Origin: Halomonas stenophila
GTDB lineage: Bacteria; Pseudomonadota; Gammaproteobacteria; Pseudomonadales; Halomonadaceae
DNA length: 64,000 nt
Direction of reading: 5' to 3'
NCBI RefSeq assembly: GCF_014192275.1
Contig: NZ_JACHXR010000001.1
Location: 744,001 to 808,000 of the forward strand
In this document: piece after piece, positions 26,139-33,623 of the stretch
Layout of the letters: every line of letters begins with the position of its first letter
How positions within the stretch are numbered: the first letter of the stretch is position 1
Made by a program: the position numbers and the translations under genes
The notes under the pieces: generated by a model
Told to the model about the DNA's origin: nothing
What the model saw: only the letters and a program-made list of their open reading frames with translations
Databases searched by the model: none

Positions 26139-26228
26139 TGGCGGAGGGACAGGGATTCGAACCCTGGGAAGGCTCTCACCTTCGCCGGTTTTCAAGACCG
26201 GTGCATTCAACCGCTCTGCCATCCCTCC
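26139..26228 (-). tRNA. tRNA-Ser (anticodon UGA)
   Basis: A 90-base class II tRNA on the minus strand. The acceptor stem GGAGGGA pairs with TCCCTCC before an encoded GCCA end. The D-arm includes GGCAGAGCGG, the anticodon arm is CCGGT-CTTGAAA-ACCGG with anticodon TGA, a long variable arm (GAAGGTGAGAGCCTTC) follows, then the T-arm CAGGGTTCGAATCCCTG. It decodes UCN serine codons. tRNA-Ser genes are frequent integration sites, consistent with the scar-like sequence beyond its 3' end. Confidence 0.97.
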
Positions 26229-26340
26229 GGCTCACGGCGATGCATCCTACCAGTTTTTCCGTGGAGGTCAAGACCGTCGTGCGATCAAGGTGTTATCCGA
26301 ATACCGTGCTGCCGGGCGGTCGCTGGCGCGGGGGTGGGGC

Positions 26341-26784
26341 ATGACGGGGACGCGGTGGCCGAGGGTGGCGGTGTCGGCGGCGGTGGTGCGCGATGGCCGG
26401 ATCCTGATGGTGCGGCGCGCCCATCCCCCCAACGCGGGGCGCCTGGCCCTGCCGGGGGGCAAGGTGGAGCCCGGCGAGTCGCTGCACCAGGCGGTGAGGC
26501 GCGAGCTGCGCGAGGAGACCGGCCTCGAGGGACGGGTGCGTGAGGTGGAGACGGCGCTGGATGTGTTCGACCGCGACAGCCAGGGAGCCCTCCGTGCCCA
26601 CTTCGTCATCGTCGTCCTGCGGGTCGACTGGCAGGGCGGCGAGGCGGTGGCCGGCGGAGATGCCGAGGCGCTGTGCTGGCTGGATCTCGCCGCCCTCGAG
26701 GCCGCGGGCGACACGGTCTGCCGCTCCGCGGCCGAGATTGCCCGGAGGCTGCTGGCGGGGCGGCCGGCGCAGAATTGTCGTTGA
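26341..26784 (+). CDS. NUDIX hydrolase (ADP-ribose pyrophosphatase-like)
   Basis: A 147-residue protein with a complete Nudix box GGKVEPGESLHQAVRRELREETGL (about residues 39-62). The start VAVSAAVVRDGRILMVRRAHPPNAGRLALPGG is common among small ADP-ribose/NADH-type or MutT-like hydrolases. The substrate is not decidable from sequence. The ATG at 26341 is preceded by a G-rich ribosome site. It is single, between tRNA-Ser (divergent) and the YccA-like gene. Confidence 0.85.
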   Translation: MTGTRWPRVAVSAAVVRDGRILMVRRAHPPNAGRLALPGGKVEPGESLHQAVRRELREETGLEGRVREVETALDVFDRDSQGALRAHFVIVVLRVDWQGGEAVAGGDAEALCWLDLAALEAAGDTVCRSAAEIARRLLAGRPAQNCR

Positions 26785-26880
26785 AACCCGACAAGGCCGG
26801 TGCGCCGGTGCTTGCGTCGGGAACCGGCAGGCGGCATCCTGTGTCGTGAGAAGGGTCCACAAATAGGGAGCACTGGATCG

Positions 26881-27549
26881 ATGGCTTACCAAGACACGCG
26901 AGTGACGAGTCAGCAGACACAGGCCGTCAGCACCAACAAGGTGTTACGAAACACCTACGGCCTGCTGGCGATGACGCTGCTGTTCTCCGCCATCACGGCG
27001 GGGGGCGCCATGGCCCTGGGCATTCAGCAGATGAATATCCTGGTGTTCTTCATCGGCGCCTACGGCCTGATGTTCCTGGTCCACAAGACCGCCAACTCCG
27101 CGGCCGGTCTGCTGGCGACCTTCGCCTTCACCGGCTTCATGGGCTTCACCCTGGGACCGATCCTCAGTGCCTATCTGGCGCTGCCCAATGGCGCCCAGCT
27201 GATCATGACGGCCCTGGGCCTGACCGGCCTGACCTTCTTCGGTCTCTCGGCCGTCGCCCTGGTGACCCGCAAGGATTTCAGCTTCCTCGCCAACTTCCTG
27301 ATGGCGGGCGCCATCGTGCTGGTGCTGGCGATGGTCGCGGCGCTGATCTTCCAGATCCCGACCCTCTCGCTGATGGTGTCCGCCGGTTTCGTGCTCTTCG
27401 CCTCCGCGGCCATTCTCTACCAGACCAGCGAGATCGTGCATCGGGCCGGCGAGACCAACTACATCCTCGCCACCGTCACCCTCTATGTGTCGATCTACAA
27501 CCTCTTCATCAGCCTGCTCTCCCTGCTGGGGATCATGAGCCAGGACTGA
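26881..27549 (+). CDS. Bax inhibitor-1/YccA family membrane protein
   Basis: A 222-residue inner-membrane protein with seven predicted helices from residue 25 to the end, close to E. coli YccA (219), which is a substrate and modulator of the FtsH protease. Family features include a hydrophilic N-terminus, LGPILSAYLALPNG, the YQTSEIVHRAGETNYI loop and a final helix YVSIYNLFISLLSLLGI. ATG at 26881 is used because the preceding in-frame residues are not family-like. It is followed by a strong hairpin. Confidence 0.92.
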   Translation: MAYQDTRVTSQQTQAVSTNKVLRNTYGLLAMTLLFSAITAGGAMALGIQQMNILVFFIGAYGLMFLVHKTANSAAGLLATFAFTGFMGFTLGPILSAYLALPNGAQLIMTALGLTGLTFFGLSAVALVTRKDFSFLANFLMAGAIVLVLAMVAALIFQIPTLSLMVSAGFVLFASAAILYQTSEIVHRAGETNYILATVTLYVSIYNLFISLLSLLGIMSQD

Positions 27550-27578
27550 CCGCCGCGGTTCCCCAGGCACGCGCATGG

Positions 27579-27602
27579 CTGGCCCCGCTACGGCGGGGCC
27601 AG
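27579..27602 (+). terminator. Hairpin between yccA-like gene and tusD
   Basis: CTGGCCCCGC (27579-27588) pairs perfectly with GCGGGGCCAG (27593-27602) around a TACG loop. It is followed by CACGTTTACG, a weak T-tract. It probably separates the YccA-like transcript from the tus operon. Confidence 0.65.
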
Positions 27603-27624
27603 CACGTTTACGACGAGGCCCTCC

Positions 27625-28017
27625 ATGCGATATGCGATCCTGTTGATGGGCGCCCCCTACAGCCATCAGGCCAGCCACTCCGCGCTGCGCTTCGCCCGCG
27701 CCGTGCTGGCGCGGGGGCACCGCCTCGAGGCGGTGTTCTTCTATCATGACGGCGTGCACAACGCCGCGCGGCTGGCCTCGCCGCCCCAGGACGAGCCTCA
27801 TCTGGTGGACGCCTGGGCGGCGCTCGGCGCCGAGCACGACGTGCCGCTGCTGGTCTGCATCGCGGCGGCCCTGCGACGGGGGCTGCTCGACTCGCGCGAG
27901 GCGAGCCGCCATGGCAAGGCGGGCCACAGCGTCGAGGCGCCCTTCGAGCTGACCGGCCTCGGCCAACTGGTTGATCTCGGGTTGCGCAGCGACCGGCTGG
28001 TGACCTTCGGGCCCTGA
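27625..28017 (+). CDS. tusD: Sulfurtransferase complex subunit TusD
   Basis: A 130-residue DsrE-fold protein. The active cysteine is in PLLVCIAAALRRG, matching Cys78 of E. coli TusD. In the TusBCD heterohexamer it takes persulfide sulfur from TusA and hands it to TusE for 2-thiouridine synthesis in tRNA wobble positions. It is the first gene of the tusD-tusC-tusB-tusE operon, tightly followed by tusC. Confidence 0.95.
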   Translation: MRYAILLMGAPYSHQASHSALRFARAVLARGHRLEAVFFYHDGVHNAARLASPPQDEPHLVDAWAALGAEHDVPLLVCIAAALRRGLLDSREASRHGKAGHSVEAPFELTGLGQLVDLGLRSDRLVTFGP

Positions 28018-28037
28018 GGATGAACGAGAGGGAAGCG

Positions 28038-28418
28038 ATGATGAGCGACAGCGACCTCGAGGCCGGCGAGCTGCTGGTGATCCTGCGTCACGGTCCGCAC
28101 GGCACCAGCTGGCTGCGGGAGGGGCTGGATGCGGCCCTGGTGGCCGCCGCCTTCGGTCGCCGGGTCTCCCTGCTGTTCATGGGCGAGGGGGTGGGCGCCC
28201 TGGTGACCGGACAACAGGCGGGCCCGCTGGGCCAGAAGGGCACCGCGCCGACACTCGAGATGCTGGCGATGTATGATATCGAGACCCTGTGGGTCGAGGC
28301 CGAGGCACTCTCCAGCCTCGGCCTCGCGGAAGACGACCTGATGCTACCGGCTCGCCCGCTGGCCGCCGAGGCCATCGAACGGGCGGTGGCGGCCCATCCG
28401 CTGGTGCTCACCTTCTAG
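28038..28418 (+). CDS. tusC: Sulfurtransferase complex subunit TusC
   Basis: A DsrF-like protein of 126 residues from this start. Homology begins at GELLVILRHGPHGTSWLREGLDAALVAAAFGRRVSLLFMGEGVGAL. ATG at 28038 has GAGGGAAGCG upstream; an in-frame ATG at 28020 (132 residues) sits too close to GAGG and is an alternative start. No catalytic cysteine is expected in this subunit and none is seen. It belongs to the TusBCD complex. Confidence 0.9.
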   Translation: MMSDSDLEAGELLVILRHGPHGTSWLREGLDAALVAAAFGRRVSLLFMGEGVGALVTGQQAGPLGQKGTAPTLEMLAMYDIETLWVEAEALSSLGLAEDDLMLPARPLAAEAIERAVAAHPLVLTF

Positions 28419-28438
28419 CCGGCCCGAGGAGTCCGAGA

Positions 28439-28729
28439 ATGAAACTGCATATCGTGAATCGCTCGCCGGCCAGCAGCCAGGTGCATGCCCAGGCGGTGAC
28501 GGCCATGGGGCCGGATGATCGCCTGCTGCTGATCGAGGACGGCGTGCAGGGTGCGCTGCCGCAGCTGGTCCGCTACTTCGAGGACATCCCCGGGCGCCTC
28601 TACGCCCTGCGCGAGGACCTGGAGGCGCGCGGGCTGGTCGGTCGTTGCGACGCCTCGGTACAGGTGGTGGACGTGGATGGCTTCGTGCAATTGACCGAGG
28701 AAGCCGAGCAGACGGTGAGCTGGTACTGA
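28439..28729 (+). CDS. tusB: Sulfurtransferase complex subunit TusB
   Basis: A 96-residue DsrH-like protein (MKLHIVNRSPASSQVHAQAV...DRLLLIEDGVQGAL), the third member of the TusBCD heterohexamer. The start is chosen at ATG 28439 with CGAGGAGTCCGAG upstream. Its stop overlaps the tusE start by one base (TGATG), giving translational coupling. Confidence 0.92.
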   Translation: MKLHIVNRSPASSQVHAQAVTAMGPDDRLLLIEDGVQGALPQLVRYFEDIPGRLYALREDLEARGLVGRCDASVQVVDVDGFVQLTEEAEQTVSWY

Positions 28730-29082
28730 TGGCAACCGTGGAAATATACCGTTATCTATCCGTCGACGGGCAAGCAATCGGCCTCGACCCGGAGGGCTAC
28801 CTGGTCGACCTCGCCCAGTGGTCACCCGGCGTGGCGGAGGCGCTGGCGGACGAGGAGGGGATCCACCTCGAGGAGGACCACTGGGAGGTGCTGCGGGTGC
28901 TGCGCGACTTCTATGGGCGCTACGAGATGGCGCCGGCCATGCGTCCGCTGGTCAAGGCGGTGGGCATGGCCCTGGGGCCGGACAAGGGCCGCTCGATCCA
29001 CCTGATGCGGCTCTTCCCCGGGAGCCCGGCCAAGGTGGCGGCCCGGCTGGCGGGCCTGCCGAAACCCACCAATTGCCTGTGA
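28729..29082 (+). CDS. tusE: Sulfur relay protein TusE (DsrC family)
   Basis: A 117-residue DsrC-family protein ending PKPTNCL, with the penultimate cysteine that carries the persulfide to MnmA for 2-thiouridylation. The body (GYLVDLAQWSPGVAEALADEEGI, HWEVLRVLRDFY) is typical. Oddity: the codons for EIYRYLS (ATA, CGT, TAT, CTA) are unusually AT-rich for this genome and contain the 13-base core of the motif found in two intergenic regions. Confidence 0.95.
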   Translation: MATVEIYRYLSVDGQAIGLDPEGYLVDLAQWSPGVAEALADEEGIHLEEDHWEVLRVLRDFYGRYEMAPAMRPLVKAVGMALGPDKGRSIHLMRLFPGSPAKVAARLAGLPKPTNCL

Positions 29083-29083
29083 C

Positions 29084-29668
29084 ATGAACTTTCTGGCCCA
29101 CGGCTGGCTGGCCCGGGGAGGCAGCGACGACTTCCTCTACGGCAACCTCGTCGCCGACGGCGTCAAGGGGAACGACCTCGGCGCCTGGCGCGCCGCGGTC
29201 GCCGAGGGCATCCGCCACCACCGGCGGGTCGATGCCTTCGTCGACTCCCACCCCGCGGTGCGCCAGGCGCGGGCCCTGGCCCCGGACGGCCAGCGACGCT
29301 ATGCCGGCATCGCCCTCGACCTGCTCTGGGATCATTTCCTGGCGCGGCAGCTGCAGCGCCGGGACAGGGATGCGCTCGTCCGACGCTGTTACCGGCTGCT
29401 GGAGGAGCGACCTGCCCCCGACCGTCTGGCGGCGATGATGCCGGTGCTGGTGCGCCAGGACTGGCTGCGGGGCTATGCCGACTTCCGCTTCACCTGCCGC
29501 GCCGTGGAGGGCATCGGCCGGCGGCTCTCCGGACCGAATCGCCTGGCCGAACTGCTGCCCTGGCTGGAGCGCGACTACGACCGGCTGGAGGCCGCCTTCT
29601 CCCGTCTCTGGGACGACGTGGACCAGGCCCTGGGGGTGCCCCCGGGCCAGTCCCTCAATCGACCCTGA
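29084..29668 (+). CDS. acpH: Acyl carrier protein phosphodiesterase AcpH
   Basis: A 194-residue protein (E. coli 193) of the HD-related AcpH family, beginning MNFLAHGWLARG and containing DFLYGNLVADGVKG, GIRHHRRVDAFVDSHP and LDLLWDHFLARQ, which supply the metal-binding His and Asp residues. It removes 4'-phosphopantetheine from acyl carrier protein. The start lies one base after the tusE stop. Its last 14 bases overlap the moeA 3' end on the other strand. Confidence 0.9.
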   Translation: MNFLAHGWLARGGSDDFLYGNLVADGVKGNDLGAWRAAVAEGIRHHRRVDAFVDSHPAVRQARALAPDGQRRYAGIALDLLWDHFLARQLQRRDRDALVRRCYRLLEERPAPDRLAAMMPVLVRQDWLRGYADFRFTCRAVEGIGRRLSGPNRLAELLPWLERDYDRLEAAFSRLWDDVDQALGVPPGQSLNRP

Positions 29669-30881
29669 GCCACAGGCAGTCGATGGCCGCGCCTGGCGCG
29701 ATGTCGGTCTCCGGCGGGATGACCGCCAGGGCATCGGCGTTGACGCAGGACGACAGCACCCCGGAATTCTGGTCCCGGAAGGGCCGGGCCACGATGTCCT
29801 CGGCGGTGAAGTCCAGCGACACGCGCATGTAGTGCTGACGCGGCCCGGTGCGGGTCTCGAAGTCGGCGCGCGCCGCCAGCCGGGGCAGCGCCGCCAGGGC
29901 CGGGCAGGCGAGCAGTGCCCCGATCAGCGGCCGCAGGAACAGCCAGGCGCCGACGAAACAGGAGACCGGGTTGCCGGGCAGCCCGACGAAGCGGGCCTCA
30001 CCAGCGTCCGCCGCTCGCCGGGGCAGGCGCCCCAGGGCCAGCGGCTTGCCGGGGCGGATGGCCAGCCGCCACATGTCGAGCCGGCCCAGGGCCTCCAGGG
30101 CGGCCTTGACATGATCCTCCTCGCCGACGCTGACGCCACCGGTGGTGACCACCACATCGGCCGTCTCGGCGGCCTCCTGCAGTACCCGGCGGGTGCCCTC
30201 GGCATCGTCCGGCACCGTCTCGACGCGCACCACCTCGGCCCCGAAGCGGGTCAGCAGTGCCCGCAGCATGGGCCGATTGGAGTTGTAGATCTGGCCGGGG
30301 CCCAGCGGGCGACCGGGGTCGACGATCTCGTCGCCGGTGGACAGCAGGGCGATGCGCGGGCGGCGTCGCACCTCGACCCGGGTGATGCCCTGGCCGGCGA
30401 GATGCCCCAGGGCGGCCGCGTCGAGGCGGGTGCCGGCCGCCAGCAGGCGGTCGCCGACGGCCACATCGCGGCCGCGTCGGCGCAGGTTGTCGCCGGCGGG
30501 GATGGCGGCGGGGATCCAGGCCCGGTCGCCGTCGACCTCGACGCGCTCCTGCATCACCACGCAGTCGGCGCCGGCGGGTAGCTCCCCGCCGGTGAAGATC
30601 CGTGCACAGCCGCCGGGCGAGAGGGGCGCGGCGGCCGTGCCGGCGGTGATGCGCTGGACGATCGGCAGCCACTGTCCGGCCTCACGGTGATCCAGGGCAT
30701 AGCCGTCCATGGCGCTGTTGTCGAAGGGCGGCACGTCGAGGCGGGCCATGACATCCCGGGCCAGCACCCGGCCCGCCGCCGCGTCGCCGTCAATGGCCTC
30801 GCCGGGCAGTGCGGTCACGCCGTCGAGCAGGGCGGCGAGGGCCGCCTCGACGGGCTGCAACTCGCCGTTGTTGTCAGACAT
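29655..30881 (-). CDS. moeA: Molybdopterin molybdenumtransferase MoeA
   Basis: A 408-residue protein (E. coli 411) with domain [11 protein letters not shown], the MPT-binding domain [22 protein letters not shown] and [15 protein letters not shown], and the C-terminal domain IV. It inserts molybdate into adenylylated molybdopterin. The catalytic Asp is in DNSAMDGYA. The start codon lies within a duplicated copy of the moaB/moeA junction, so its leader has been rebuilt. It serves the adjacent formate dehydrogenase. Confidence 0.95.
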   Translation of the reverse strand: MSDNNGELQPVEAALAALLDGVTALPGEAIDGDAAAGRVLARDVMARLDVPPFDNSAMDGYALDHREAGQWLPIVQRITAGTAAAPLSPGGCARIFTGGELPAGADCVVMQERVEVDGDRAWIPAAIPAGDNLRRRGRDVAVGDRLLAAGTRLDAAALGHLAGQGITRVEVRRRPRIALLSTGDEIVDPGRPLGPGQIYNSNRPMLRALLTRFGAEVVRVETVPDDAEGTRRVLQEAAETADVVVTTGGVSVGEEDHVKAALEALGRLDMWRLAIRPGKPLALGRLPRRAADAGEARFVGLPGNPVSCFVGAWLFLRPLIGALLACPALAALPRLAARADFETRTGPRQHYMRVSLDFTAEDIVARPFRDQNSGVLSSCVNADALAVIPPETDIAPGAAIDCLWLRVD

Positions 30882-31034
30882 GCTGGCCTCGTTCGGGGAT
30901 CACCAGATTCGCCGGAAGGTGTAGAGAGTTACATAGCTTGTGCCGGCCGTCGGCCGTCTCGTGGTTGTCAGGCATGCTGGCCTCGTTCGGGGATCACCAG
31001 GTTGGCGAAGTTACATGGCTTGTGCCGACTGTCG
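30873..31034 (-). repeat. Direct duplication of the moaB/moeA junction
   Basis: Segment 30873-30952 and segment 30967-31034 are imperfect direct repeats sharing ATGCTGGCCTCGTTCGGGGA and, later, TTACAT-GCTTGTGCCG. The copies differ by a 12-base in-frame insertion and scattered changes. The second copy is the real moaB 3' end; the first has become the spacer and start region of moeA. Confidence 0.85.
30874..30975 (-). CDS. 33-residue chimeric ORF at the moaB/moeA junction
   Basis: The minus strand reads [20 protein letters not shown] followed by [13 protein letters not shown] and stop. The first residues mirror the MoeA start (MSDNNGE) and the last 11 copy the MoaB C-terminus ([11 protein letters not shown]). 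It overlaps the moaB end and the moeA start by 8 bases each, so the ribosome could pass through it from one to the other. It is probably a by-product of duplication kept for translational coupling rather than a functional protein. Translation is not proven. Confidence 0.45.
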   Translation of the reverse strand: MPDNHETADGRHKLCNSLHLPANLVIPERGQHV

Positions 31035-31489
31035 AGCTGTTCGGCGAGGATCCCGTCCCAGCCGGTGCGACAGGCCCCGGTGGAGCCGGGCAGGCAGAAC
31101 ACCACGGTGGCGTTGGCCAGGCCGCCCAGGCAACGGCTCTGCACGGTGGAACTGCCCACCTCGTGCCAGGAGAGCTGGCGAAACAGCTCGCCGAAGCCCT
31201 CGATGCGCTTGTCCAGCAGTACCGAGACGGCCTCGGGGGTGGAGTCGCGCCCGGTGAAGCCGGTCCCGCCGGTGGTGAGGATGACCTGGATGCCGGGATC
31301 GGCGATCCAGGCCGCGACCACCGCACGGATGCGATAGACGTCATCGGGGACGATGCGCTTGTCGGCCAGGCGGTGGCCGGCGGCGGTGAGCCGCTCCACC
31401 AGGGCCTGGCCGCTGCGGTCGGTGTCCTCGGTGCGGGTATCCGAGACCGTCAGCACCGCCACCGAGAGGGGGATCATCGCCTCGCTCAT
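30968..31489 (-). CDS. moaB: Molybdenum cofactor biosynthesis protein MoaB
   Basis: A 173-residue MogA/MoaB-fold protein (E. coli MoaB 170). The MPT-binding loop [17 protein letters not shown] and the acidic site in [15 protein letters not shown] are present. It adenylylates molybdopterin before MoeA acts, or is its E. coli-type paralogue. The ATG overlaps the upstream DUF1244 stop (ATGA). The 3' end has been duplicated toward moeA. Confidence 0.93.
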   Translation of the reverse strand: MSEAMIPLSVAVLTVSDTRTEDTDRSGQALVERLTAAGHRLADKRIVPDDVYRIRAVVAAWIADPGIQVILTTGGTGFTGRDSTPEAVSVLLDKRIEGFGELFRQLSWHEVGSSTVQSRCLGGLANATVVFCLPGSTGACRTGWDGILAEQLDSRHKPCNFANLVIPERGQHA

Positions 31490-31806
31490 TGTCCCTTTTC
31501 CTGCTTGGCGGCCTGGCGGGCCTCGAAGGCGGCCTGCTGCTCCGGCGTGGCCTCGGCCTGGTAGAGAGACTTCCACTCGCTGTAGGGCATGCCGTAGACG
31601 TATTCCCGGGCGGTCTCGTAGTCCAGCGTCTCGCCGCGCTCCTCGGCGGCGGCCACCAGCCACTTGGACAGGCAGTTGCGGCAGAAGTCGGCGAGGATCA
31701 TCAGTTCGATGTTCTGCACCTCCTTGTGCTCGTCCAGGTGGTGCAGCAGCCGGCGGAAAGCGGCGGCCTCGAGTTCGGTGCGGGTGCTGTCGTCAAGGTG
31801 TTGCAT
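31486..31806 (-). CDS. DUF1244 family protein
   Basis: A 106-residue protein with the family core FRRLLHHLDEHKEVQNIELMILADFCRNCLSKWLVAAAEERG, including the conserved CRNC cysteine pair, then a helical tail rich in Gln, Ala and Lys. The function is unknown; the paired cysteines suggest metal or redox chemistry. It overlaps moaB by 4 bases and so belongs to the moaB-moeA transcript, starting after the formate dehydrogenase terminator. Confidence 0.88.
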   Translation of the reverse strand: MQHLDDSTRTELEAAAFRRLLHHLDEHKEVQNIELMILADFCRNCLSKWLVAAAEERGETLDYETAREYVYGMPYSEWKSLYQAEATPEQQAAFEARQAAKQEKGQ

Positions 31807-31856
31807 CGTGTTGGCTCCATGGTGGTGTCGGGCCCCTCGGGGGCGATACCCCAGCT

Positions 31857-31886
31857 TAACAAAAGACACCGCCCGTGGGCGGTGTC
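31857..31886 (-). terminator. Rho-independent terminator of the formate dehydrogenase operon
   Basis: On the minus strand GACACCGCC-CACG-GGCGGTGTC is followed by TTTTGTT, a strong intrinsic terminator 22 bases after the gamma-subunit stop. Confidence 0.88.
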
Positions 31887-31907
31887 GTGAGAGGGGACGA
31901 GGCGCGA

Positions 31908-32978
31908 TCAGCCGGGGGGCCGGGAGGCCGATGACGAGTCGCCCTTCGCCTCGTCCGGGGCGGCCCGGTCGGCCTTGCCCTTGACCTCCTCGTACCAGAG
32001 GTTGTGGTGCTGCCTGGCCCAGCTCTCGTCCACGTAGCCGTGGGTCATGCCCTCCAGGGCGCCCTCCGTGCCGAGGGTGCCGATATAGATATGGCCCAGT
32101 GCCACGGCGGTCAGGCCCAGGGCGCCGAGGGCATGGAGGATGTTGGCCCACTGCATGGTGTCCCGGGCCTGGTTGAAGTTGGGGAAGTCCAGCACCAGGC
32201 CGCTGACGACCACCACCAGGCCGACGCTGGCCAGCAGCCAGTACCAGAGCTTCTCGCCGGCGTTGGCGAAGCCGGCATCCGGATGCGCCTTGCCGACCAT
32301 GCCCCCACCCTGGCGCAGCCAGGCCAGGTCGTGGCGCCTGGGCAGGTTGTGGCGCAGGAAGCGGGCCAGCACCAGCAGCAGCAGGATGGCGAACAGCGGG
32401 CCCAGGTAGTTGTGCAGGGTCTTGGTGCCGATCATCAACCCGGCCCAGGCGCCGTCGCCGAACACCGGACGCAGCAGGGCCTTGCCGTAGAGCAGCATCA
32501 GGCCGGTCAGGCCGAGCAGCAGGAACAGGCTGGCCACGCTCCAGTGCAGGGCGCGGTCCAGCACCGGCCAGCGCAGCAGCTTGCGCCCGGTGCGGGGCGC
32601 GTCGAGCCGCTGGCGGCCGACGACGAGGTAGAACACCAGGATCACGACCAGCATGCCGAGGATGGCGATGGCGCCGAAGGGCGATACCCAGCGGTCGCGG
32701 ATCTGCCGCCAGGTCTCGCCACTGGCATTGACCAGGTTGTAGGTGCTCTGTGCCCGGCTGTCGCGGAAGTTGGCGTCGGTCTCGCCACTGCGGATCTGCC
32801 GCCAGGTGTCGGCATCCACCGCGGGCACGGCGAAGGCGGCTTCCTGGCCGGGATTCGCCGCGCCGGGCGTGGTCTCCTGGGCCAGTGCCTGCCGGCCCGG
32901 GCCCAGGGCGGCCACCAGCAGCGCCACCAGCAGGGCCGTCAGCACGAGCCGCCTGGGGTCTCGCATCGCGATGCTCAT
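31908..32978 (-). CDS. Formate dehydrogenase gamma subunit (cytochrome b)
   Basis: A 356-residue protein. A signal-type N-terminus (to about residue 34) is followed by a ~70-residue periplasmic region, one membrane helix (AIAILGMLVVILVFYLVV), then a cytochrome b561-type core with candidate heme histidines in RALHWSVASL, KTLHNYLGPL, ILHALGALG and LGHIYIG. It passes electrons from the beta subunit to quinone. The periplasmic part contains a short internal duplication (DTWRQIRSGE and ETWRQIRDRW). It is the last gene of the operon. Confidence 0.9.
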   Translation of the reverse strand: MSIAMRDPRRLVLTALLVALLVAALGPGRQALAQETTPGAANPGQEAAFAVPAVDADTWRQIRSGETDANFRDSRAQSTYNLVNASGETWRQIRDRWVSPFGAIAILGMLVVILVFYLVVGRQRLDAPRTGRKLLRWPVLDRALHWSVASLFLLLGLTGLMLLYGKALLRPVFGDGAWAGLMIGTKTLHNYLGPLFAILLLLVLARFLRHNLPRRHDLAWLRQGGGMVGKAHPDAGFANAGEKLWYWLLASVGLVVVVSGLVLDFPNFNQARDTMQWANILHALGALGLTAVALGHIYIGTLGTEGALEGMTHGYVDESWARQHHNLWYEEVKGKADRAAPDEAKGDSSSASRPPG

Positions 32979-32989
32979 GGTCTGCCTCC

Positions 32990-33604
32990 TTAGCCCTGCC
33001 GGGTGGCGTCATGGGCCAGCGAATCGGCCTCGGCCCGGGGGTTGCCGGACCAGCCGCCATCCTCGTGACCGCGACGCACCACCCGCTGGCGGAAGATATC
33101 CGCGATCTCCTGGGCGTCGCCGGCGAGCAGCGCCTTGGTGGAGCACATCTCGGCACACAGCGGCAGCTTGCCCTCGTCGATGCGGTTGGCGCCGTACTTG
33201 GCGTATTCCTCCTCCTTGCTGTCGGCCGGGCCCCCGGCGCAGAAGGTGCACTTGTCCATCTTGCCGCGCTCGCCGAAGGCGCTCTGCTGCGGGAACTGCG
33301 GCGCCCCGAAGGGGCAGGCGTAGAGGCAGTAGCCACAGCCGATGCACAGGTCCTTGTCGTGGAGCACGATGCCGTCGTCGCGCTGGTAGAGGGTCTCGGT
33401 GGGGCAGACGGCGATGCAGGGGGCATCGTCGCAGTGCATGCAGGCCACCGAGATCGAGACCTCGCTGGGCTCGCCGTCGTCCAGGGTCACCACGCGGCGG
33501 CGCTGGATGCCCCATTCCACCTCGTTGGCGTTCTTGCAGGCGGTGACGCAGCCGTTGCACTCGATGCAGCGCTCGGCGTCACACATGAATTTCATCGTGG
33601 CCAT
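32990..33604 (-). CDS. fdh3B: Formate dehydrogenase beta subunit (FDH3 type)
   Basis: A 204-residue ferredoxin-like subunit with four cysteine clusters for [4Fe-4S] centres: CIECNGCVTACKNANE, CMHCDDAPCIAVCP, CIGCGYCLYACPFGAPQ, and the split set CTFCAGG with CAEMC. It carries electrons from the catalytic subunit to the cytochrome b subunit. Unlike FdnH/FdoH it lacks a C-terminal membrane anchor, as usual for the shorter FDH3 group. It has no Tat signal, so it is presumably exported in complex with the alpha subunit. Confidence 0.93.
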   Translation of the reverse strand: MATMKFMCDAERCIECNGCVTACKNANEVEWGIQRRRVVTLDDGEPSEVSISVACMHCDDAPCIAVCPTETLYQRDDGIVLHDKDLCIGCGYCLYACPFGAPQFPQQSAFGERGKMDKCTFCAGGPADSKEEEYAKYGANRIDEGKLPLCAEMCSTKALLAGDAQEIADIFRQRVVRRGHEDGGWSGNPRAEADSLAHDATRQG

Positions 33605-33623
33605 GATGTCCTCCCGTGGGCCG

